Shown here in pieces: positions 1-4,130 of a DNA stretch of 5,797 nucleotides. The stretch is from Acidobacteriota bacterium. GTDB taxonomy: Bacteria > Acidobacteriota > Vicinamibacteria > Vicinamibacterales > UBA2999. Position numbers and translations under genes: made by a program. The notes under the pieces were generated by a model. The model did no database searches and was not told where the DNA came from. It saw only the letters and a program-made list of their open reading frames with translations. The DNA is taken from the NCBI GenBank assembly GCA_013813075.1, contig JACCSI010000268.1, positions 1-5,797 on the forward strand. The letters are read 5' to 3'. Position 1 is the stretch's first letter, and every line of letters begins with the position of its first letter.

Positions 1-361
1 CTACGAGGAAGACCACCTGATCGAGCGCGCCGCGACCATGGGCACAGTGATGAGGGCTCTGCTCGACGACCTCGCACACCGGCACGCGTCGGTCGGCGCG
101 GTGCGATCGATTGGCCTCTTCGGCGTCGTCGAACTGGTGCGCAACCGCAAGACCATGGAACCGATGGCGCCGTTCAACGGGACGTCGCCGGAGATGCAGT
201 CGCTGGGCCGATTTTTCCGCGCCGAAGGGCTCTACACTTTTGTGCGCTGGAACACCTTCTTCACCAACCCGCCGCTCTGTATTACCGAAGCTGAAATGCG
301 CGAGGCGTTCGCGATTATCGACAAGGGCTTGTACGACGCCGACAGCGCGGTCGAGGAATAG
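1..361 (+). CDS. Class III PLP-dependent aminotransferase, C-terminal part (5' truncated by window edge)
   Basis: The reading frame is open from base 2 to a TAG at 359-361, giving 119 visible residues of the C-terminal domain. The start lies left of the window; the ATG at 38 is an internal methionine. The visible part has the layout of the small C-terminal domain of fold-type I class III aminotransferases: a helix around 'MRALLDDLA', then 'VRSIGLFGVVELVRNR' (the strand after the usual 'VGDVRGxGLFxxxELV' segment), then 'EGLYTFVRWNTFFTNPPLCIT', and a final 'EAEMREAFAIIDKGL' helix. The 'PPLCIT-E-E' end is typical of the taurine-pyruvate/beta-alanine-type branch. The PLP lysine lies in the missing part, so the amino donor cannot be named. 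A cupin gene follows after 4 nt and its ribosome-binding site sits inside the last codons of this gene, pointing to an operon. The family is confident; the substrate is unknown. Confidence 0.88.
   Translation, partial: YEEDHLIERAATMGTVMRALLDDLAHRHASVGAVRSIGLFGVVELVRNRKTMEPMAPFNGTSPEMQSLGRFFRAEGLYTFVRWNTFFTNPPLCITEAEMREAFAIIDKGLYDADSAVEE
353..358 (+). promoter_or_regulatory. Shine-Dalgarno site of the cupin gene
   Basis: GAGGAA lies 7 nt upstream of the ATG at 366 and overlaps the last sense codons of the aminotransferase gene. It decides the start of the cupin gene: the frame is open far upstream (to about 111) but only this ATG has a good ribosome-binding site and is followed by a signal-peptide-like sequence. 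Confidence 0.7.
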
Positions 362-365
362 CACC

Positions 366-962
366 ATGGGCCTTTCAACCGTTCTCTTACTGGCCGCCAC
401 GCTGCAGGCCGACGCGCCTGTGCTCGACAACCCATATGTGCGAGTGTCGCGCAATACGGCGCCGTGCGCTTCGGCACAGACGCCGGAGTGCGTCGATCGC
501 ATCATCGTGGCGCTCGGCAACATCGATCTGAACTCGGTTGCCGGCACCCGCCGGATGGTGCGCGGCGACATTGCGGTCTTTGGCGCCACCGATTCTTACC
601 TGGCCCCGGTTGGAGGTCCGTACTTCGAAGTGGTGCTGAAACCCAACCGGCCGGCGGTGAAGTCGCCAACGGAGAACATCCCGCCCGAGAAGAATGCGAT
701 TCGTCACGATGCCGACGCGTTCGTCATATTCGAGGAGCGACTCGAGCCGGGCGACACGCGCGCACGGCACACGCATAGTCAGCGGGTCGTCATCCAACTC
801 AACAAAACGACATTGCAACAATGGCCAGAGGGTGAACCGGAAGTGATGCGCGAAATGCGTGTGGACCAGGCAGCGTTCAACGAACCCGTCATTCACGTGG
901 TGAAGAACGTCGGTGGGCTGCCGCTGCGGGGCATTGTCATCGAGTTCAAACCTGCCCGATGA
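366..962 (+). CDS. Small, probably exported two-cupin (bicupin-like) protein
   Basis: A 198-aa protein. Residues 1-15 (MGLSTVLLLAATLQA) are hydrophobic and end in a plausible signal-peptidase site before D16, although the n-region has no Lys or Arg, so export is likely rather than certain. The C-terminal half (about 115-196) is a recognisable cupin: G129-x5-H135-x-H137 matches cupin motif 1, and H177-x3-N181 matches the end of motif 2. Three histidine metal ligands are therefore kept, while the usual glutamate after motif 1 is absent. The N-terminal half (about 18-95) has the same strand spacing ('VRVSRN...DRIIVALGNIDL...MVRGDIAVF...YFEVVLK') but no histidines, and has Cys34 and Cys42 where the metal motif would be. 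It therefore looks like a degenerate, non-metal cupin copy. No enzyme activity can be assigned; cupins of this type are often listed as hypothetical or cytoplasmic proteins. The stop overlaps the next gene's ATG as ATGA at 959-962, so coupling is expected. Confidence 0.78.
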   Translation: MGLSTVLLLAATLQADAPVLDNPYVRVSRNTAPCASAQTPECVDRIIVALGNIDLNSVAGTRRMVRGDIAVFGATDSYLAPVGGPYFEVVLKPNRPAVKSPTENIPPEKNAIRHDADAFVIFEERLEPGDTRARHTHSQRVVIQLNKTTLQQWPEGEPEVMREMRVDQAAFNEPVIHVVKNVGGLPLRGIVIEFKPAR

Positions 963-1465
963 TCGTGCAGGGCTTGACGAAGCCACGAGGCATGACGATT
1001 CGCGAGGCAAACGGCGTCGCCGACATTACTGACGTCCGTGCGTTGTTCGAAGAATACGCGCAGTCACTCGACACGGACTTGGGGTTCCAGGACTTCGACC
1101 AGGAGTTGGCAGGACTGCCCGGGGCATACTCGCGGCCGCGCGGGCTGCTGCTCCTCGCGACGAAGGGCGACCGGTGCGTTGGTTGTGTCGCCGTGCGAAG
1201 CCTGGATACAGACACCTGTGAGATGAAGCGGCTGTACGTCAGTGTTGAAGCACGCGGCCAACGAATAGGATTGGCGTTGGCAGAGGCCGCAATCGAGTTT
1301 GCCAAGGCGACCGGCTACCGCGCGATGCGCCTGGACACGTTGCCTACCATGGCGACGGCACAGGCGCTTTACCGTCACTTGGGTTTCCGCGACGTGCCAC
1401 CTTATGGCTACAACCCAGTGCCCGGGACGTCATTCATGGAGGTGATCCTCAGCGGTGCTCCCTAA
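959..1465 (+). CDS. GNAT-family N-acetyltransferase
   Basis: A 168-aa single-domain GNAT protein. The visible family landmarks are the 'IREAN-ADITDVRALFEEYA' N-terminal strand-helix, the beta-4 strand 'CEMKRLYVS' (residues 87-95), the acetyl-CoA pyrophosphate loop 'ARGQRIGLAL' (98-107) and the motif B region 'MRLDTLPTMATAQALYRHLGF' (123-143). A C-terminal 'PPYGYNPVPG-FMEV' follows, common in small-molecule GNATs. The first glycine of the usual Q/R-x-x-G-x-G/A loop is arginine (R102), while G104 is kept. The start is uncertain. ATG 959 overlaps the upstream stop (ATGA) but has no clear ribosome-binding site. ATG 992 begins 'MTIREAN', the usual GNAT N-terminus, but its GAGG is only 1 nt away. 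I prefer 959 by coupling. The substrate is not predictable. The gene ends tail-to-tail with the next GNAT gene. Confidence 0.9.
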   Translation: MIVQGLTKPRGMTIREANGVADITDVRALFEEYAQSLDTDLGFQDFDQELAGLPGAYSRPRGLLLLATKGDRCVGCVAVRSLDTDTCEMKRLYVSVEARGQRIGLALAEAAIEFAKATGYRAMRLDTLPTMATAQALYRHLGFRDVPPYGYNPVPGTSFMEVILSGAP

Positions 1466-1995
1466 CCACAGGCAACGTCTCCAGGGGACACCAGATTGCG
1501 CGCCATGACGCGGTCGGTTTGCACATCTGTTCCCAACACGAACTGATGCGCCCCGACATCGACAAATCCCACCTTGCGATAAAACGCCTGCGCGCGGGAG
1601 TTTTGCTCCCAGACCCCGAGCCATAACGTCTGCGCGCCGCGGGCATGCGCCGCCGCGACCACCGCGTTCATTAACGCCAGCGCGACGCCGCGACCATGAT
1701 GCAGGCGGTCGACATAGAAGCGCCAGAGTTCAATGGGATCCGGTCCGCGGACCACGGCGGGAGCGCCAGGCCGTAGTTGCGCGTAACCAATCAGCGCAGC
1801 GCCGTCGTCAGCCACGAACGTATCCAGAGTGGAATCGCCGAGTTGACGGCGCTGAATCTCCGGGGAGTAGGCCGAGGCGCAATAGGCGTGCATGTCGGCC
1901 GGCGCATTGTCGGCCTCGAATGTGTCGCGAAACGTGCCCTCGGCCAGTGCCGCCAGCCGCCCGGCATCCGCATCCGTTCCCCGGCGAATCACCAT
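1462..1995 (-). CDS. GNAT-family N-acetyltransferase, PaiA-like
   Basis: A 177-aa protein that transfers an acetyl group from acetyl-CoA to an amine. Seen in the sequence: 'MVIRRGTDADAGRLAALAEGTF' at the N-terminus, beta-4 'IELWRFYVD' (88-96), the acetyl-CoA loop 'HHGRGVALALM' (99-109, canonical G-x-G/A spacing), and motif B 'LWLGVWEQNSRAQAFYRKVGF' at 124-144. It ends in 'GAHQFVLGTDVQTDRVMARNL'. The 'WLGVWExN...AFYxKxGF...GxHxFxLGxDxQTDxxM' pattern is, from memory, that of the Bacillus PaiA group (polyamine/diamine acetyltransferases), which also has a similar length. A polyamine substrate is an inference. The ATG overlaps the end of the ydbT-like gene by 7 nt, so it is the last gene of the minus-strand operon and probably coupled. 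Its TAG (1462-1464) overlaps the TAA of the opposing GNAT gene. The two GNATs are clearly different in sequence, not an inverted duplication. Confidence 0.9.
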   Translation of the reverse strand: MVIRRGTDADAGRLAALAEGTFRDTFEADNAPADMHAYCASAYSPEIQRRQLGDSTLDTFVADDGAALIGYAQLRPGAPAVVRGPDPIELWRFYVDRLHHGRGVALALMNAVVAAAHARGAQTLWLGVWEQNSRAQAFYRKVGFVDVGAHQFVLGTDVQTDRVMARNLVSPGDVACG

Positions 1996-3491
1996 TTGAA
2001 CTGCCTATGCGCCGCCTCTTCAGACACCTGCGCGTACAACGTTGCCGCAGTGTCGCGGGTGAGATACGGGATGTGGACGACGCTGCCCTCCGCTGCGCCG
2101 GCGGTGTCCACGTGCAGACCGGCCATCGCTAAACGGCGATCGAACGGGCTTTCGCCGAGCGTGACCGTCTGAATTTTTGACAGCCGAACGATGACCACGC
2201 GCCGCCAGAGCCAGCCGCTCTTGAACAAGAGCGCTTCGTCGTTGATCGCCCAGCCCAGATGTTTGACGGTGTAACGCGCACCCAGGATGGCCCATGCGAG
2301 GAGCAGCGGCATCACCGGCACCGCCCACCAGCGTGTCCAGAACGTCAAGCCGCCAAACATCAGCAGCGCACTGAACAGCCACCCCTTGACTTCGCGGCGA
2401 AACGCGCCCGGCGCCATCGCCTGCCACGCCACGCCGTCGTATGCAGGACCGACGACGGCGCGCACGAAGTCAGGCAGCGCCTCGCGGCGAAGAATCGGCG
2501 CCAGCGATTCGCGATGGGGCTTCGCGTTGCCGTCTTCGACGCGTCCCCCCGCGGTATCGACACGAACGGCGACGCGCCCGAAGACGCGGTGCAAGGGGGT
2601 TTCCCGAATGGTCAGCGTCTGCACGCGGCGCAGCGGAATGGCGGCGGCCACACGCGTCAGCAACCCGTACTCCGTTCTGGCATCCCCGCCGACGACCAGC
2701 AGCTTGAACCCGTTGAGGCGCACCGCCGCCCATCCCATCGACAGGATGCGCACCACCAAGAACAGCATCGCGATCGCTGCGATGGTCATCAGCATGCGCT
2801 CCAGCGACACGGTCACGTTGCCGATGGCGGCGCGAAACAAGCCCCGCACCGCGCCACGGCCCGTCACGGTTTCGCCAAACAGGGTTGGCATCAATCGATC
2901 GAACAGGCCAAGCTCCCAGAGCACGCCGGCCGCAGCGCCAATCACGACCGCGCCGCGATTGTCGATGAAGCCACAGAGCAGCAGTTCCCGTGTGCCCAAC
3001 TGCAGCAGTGCCGGCGCCGGCGCCACAGTCGCGTTCGCAACCTCAGGTGTCGCCGCCTGGCGTTCCGCAAACACGCGCGTCCGCATCTCGTGGAACGCGA
3101 ACATCGGCAGCACGCTCATGGTCGCCTCGGTCGTGCCGCCACCGCCAGTTTCAACCTTGACCTCGACAACGTTCAGCAACCGATGCAGCACGTTCTGGAC
3201 CGCGTCGATGTTCTGAATGCGACCGTACGGAATATGACGCTCCTTACGAAACACCAGGCCGCTACGAATCACCATCTCGCTCTCTGCGTAGCGATAGCGG
3301 AACGTCACATATCGCAGCACGGACACCATGGCGTTTGGGATGATCAGGAGCATCATCCATGGTTGCCACCAGTCGCCGTTTCGCGACGTCATGCCCACCA
3401 GCACGAAGATCCCGGGTACGACGAACAGGCGGATCTGCGTCAGGAAGGCGAAGATGATGGAGTACGGGTGCAGCCGGTGCTCAGACGGCAT
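1989..3491 (-). CDS. ydbT: YdbT-like membrane protein with three bacterial PH (bPH2/DUF304) domains
   Basis: A 500-aa integral membrane protein. Hydrophobic pairs precede each soluble domain: roughly residues 14-34 and 43-60; 180-195 and 233-250; 371-385 and 390-405. The three PH cores share a pattern: 'SGLVFRKERHIPYGRIQNID' (77-96), 'YGLLTRVAAAIPLRRVQTLT' (275-294) and 'SGWLWRRVVIVRLSKIQTVT' (425-444). Each is followed by a helix-strand unit ending in V-[ED]-T-[GA]-G or similar (VETGGG, VDTAGG, VDTAGA). This is the YdbT architecture, and the length agrees with the Bacillus protein. Members are membrane proteins of unclear biochemistry; in B. subtilis the ydbS-ydbT operon belongs to the envelope-stress sigma-W regulon and has been linked to intrinsic resistance to antimicrobial compounds (from memory). 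The start ATG lies inside the end of the ydbS-like gene (11-nt overlap) and has no good ribosome-binding site, which suggests translational coupling. The gene overlaps the downstream GNAT by 7 nt. Confidence 0.9.
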   Translation of the reverse strand: MPSEHRLHPYSIIFAFLTQIRLFVVPGIFVLVGMTSRNGDWWQPWMMLLIIPNAMVSVLRYVTFRYRYAESEMVIRSGLVFRKERHIPYGRIQNIDAVQNVLHRLLNVVEVKVETGGGGTTEATMSVLPMFAFHEMRTRVFAERQAATPEVANATVAPAPALLQLGTRELLLCGFIDNRGAVVIGAAAGVLWELGLFDRLMPTLFGETVTGRGAVRGLFRAAIGNVTVSLERMLMTIAAIAMLFLVVRILSMGWAAVRLNGFKLLVVGGDARTEYGLLTRVAAAIPLRRVQTLTIRETPLHRVFGRVAVRVDTAGGRVEDGNAKPHRESLAPILRREALPDFVRAVVGPAYDGVAWQAMAPGAFRREVKGWLFSALLMFGGLTFWTRWWAVPVMPLLLAWAILGARYTVKHLGWAINDEALLFKSGWLWRRVVIVRLSKIQTVTLGESPFDRRLAMAGLHVDTAGAAEGSVVHIPYLTRDTAATLYAQVSEEAAHRQFKW

Positions 3492-3960
3492 CAGCGGATT
3501 CGCGGGGCAGCAAGTGGTCCCGGATGGTCAGCGCGGTGTGATGTTCGAGGCCCGGTAACATCACCTTCGAGTGAGCCGTACCTGCGGTGTAGATCACCAG
3601 GCGACCAAGCCCGTGCTTGCGCTCGAGCGGACCTTGCGCCACATCGGTGTGCTGCACACGCGAACGCGGCACATTGCAGACCTGGCGCCAGTAAACGCCC
3701 GACGTGATCTCGATGCCGTCGCCATCGACACGATAGGACGTGTGGCGGTACTCAATCTCGGCCCAGCGATACGACAACCACGCGAGCCCGATCGACCCAA
3801 GCGTCCAGACCGGCGCCCACCAATACCAGCGCCGAAAACCAAACAGGAGAATCAATCCGATGATAAAGGCCACTGACATGCCGGCGGTGACATACCATCC
3901 GATCTCGCGCTGCAGTGTGACGGACCGCGGATCGAGCCGATGATCGGTTTCCGACGTCAC
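3481..3960 (-). CDS. ydbS: YdbS-like PH-domain (bPH2/DUF304) membrane protein
   Basis: A 159-aa protein with a GTG start. Two membrane helices lie at about 22-42 ('WYVTAGMSVAFIIGLILLFG') and 46-66. They are followed by one bacterial PH domain at about 70-150 with the core 'SGVYWRQVCNVPRSRVQHTD' (87-106) and 'LGRLVIYTAGT' (118-128). This is the architecture and length of B. subtilis YdbS, the partner of YdbT, and a ydbT-like gene follows with an 11-nt overlap. GTG 3960 was chosen because GGAG sits 5 nt upstream, because the protein then begins just before 'HRLDPRSVTLQREIGWYV', and because the GTG overlaps the stop of a small upstream ORF (GTGA). The frame stays open upstream to 4269, but that part is arginine-rich, overlaps the helicase gene and looks non-coding. 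A role in a membrane complex with YdbT is an inference from family and context. Confidence 0.87.
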   Translation of the reverse strand: MTSETDHRLDPRSVTLQREIGWYVTAGMSVAFIIGLILLFGFRRWYWWAPVWTLGSIGLAWLSYRWAEIEYRHTSYRVDGDGIEITSGVYWRQVCNVPRSRVQHTDVAQGPLERKHGLGRLVIYTAGTAHSKVMLPGLEHHTALTIRDHLLPRESADAV

Positions 3961-4073
3961 TCGCTCTCCAGTCGGACGCTGGTCGATCGAGCGAGCGCGA
4001 TCCGGGAAAAATCGAAGTCCAGCCGTCGTCCCATCACCAGCGAAGCATAACCGCGACGCGGCTGCATCGTCAT
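3957..4073 (-). CDS. Probable small ORF, 38 aa, unknown function
   Basis: This small ORF reads from ATG 4073 to TGA 3957-3959. The peptide starts MTMQPRRGYASLVMGRR and ends STSVRLESE; it has 7 Arg and 4 acidic residues and no signal peptide or membrane segment. Three things support it. A near-ideal double ribosome-binding site (AAAGGAGAGGAGC, 4082-4094) lies upstream at a usable spacing: 9 nt to this ATG, or 6 nt to an in-frame GTG at 4076. Its TGA overlaps the ydbS-like GTG start (GTGA), the classic coupling arrangement. It also fills most of an otherwise unexplained 170-nt gap in a gene train without other spaces. By my count about 71% of third codon positions are G or C, compatible with its neighbours. 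An in-frame ATG at 4112 would give 51 aa but would put the ribosome-binding site inside the gene. I recognise no family; it could be a leader peptide that only couples translation. Confidence 0.5.
   Translation of the reverse strand: MTMQPRRGYASLVMGRRLDFDFSRIALARSTSVRLESE
3964..3969 (-). promoter_or_regulatory. Shine-Dalgarno site of the ydbS-like gene
   Basis: GGAGAG on the minus strand. Its GGAG ends 5 nt before the GTG at 3960-3958. It supports the GTG start of the ydbS-like gene over any start in the long open stretch upstream, and it lies inside the last codons of the small ORF. Confidence 0.65.
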
Positions 4074-4130
4074 CACCGACAGCTCCTCTCCTTTCGCGGG
4101 GTTCCGACGCATGGCGCCCGAGAGACGCGC
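4074..4130 (-). other. Gap between the helicase gene and the small ORF
   Basis: This 57-nt stretch follows the helicase stop. It holds the ribosome-binding site of the small ORF (4082-4094) and no convincing hairpin-plus-T-tract terminator or promoter. The helicase reading frame continues open through it after the TAG, including an in-frame ATG at 4112. Transcription from the helicase gene into the ydbS/ydbT-like genes is therefore plausible. Confidence 0.5.
4082..4094 (-). promoter_or_regulatory. Strong double Shine-Dalgarno site ahead of the small ORF
   Basis: The minus strand reads AAAGGAGAGGAGC, containing two overlapping AGGAG units. The nearest GGAG ends 9 nt before the ATG at 4073 and 6 nt before an in-frame GTG at 4076. 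It is the best ribosome-binding site in the window, and the only start codons at proper distance are those of the 38-aa ORF, since the ydbS-like GTG is over 120 nt away. Confidence 0.6.

Noticed and set aside
111..365. Upstream extension of the cupin gene to an ATG at 111
   Set aside because: It would lie inside the aminotransferase gene in another frame and gives Arg/Ser-rich shadow sequence; ATG 366 has a GAGGAA site.
387..1010. A 207-codon open frame on the minus strand opposite the cupin gene
   Set aside because: Arg/His-rich translation without motifs; the plus strand has a ribosome-binding site, a signal-like start and cupin motifs.
2259..3707. A 482-codon open frame on the plus strand opposite the ydbT- and ydbS-like genes
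   Set aside because: Its translation is rich in His, Arg, Gln and Pro with no domain pattern, as expected for the antisense of a GC-rich gene. The minus-strand frames show clear membrane helices and PH motifs.
3985..4002. Short inverted repeat GATCG...CGATC upstream of the ydbS-like start
   Set aside because: The stem is only 5 bp with an 8-nt loop, lies within the small ORF and no T-tract follows; too weak to call an operator or terminator.
4113..4130. Possible hairpin just after the helicase stop (GCGC...GCGC)
   Set aside because: A 4-bp stem without a T-tract does not qualify as an intrinsic terminator.
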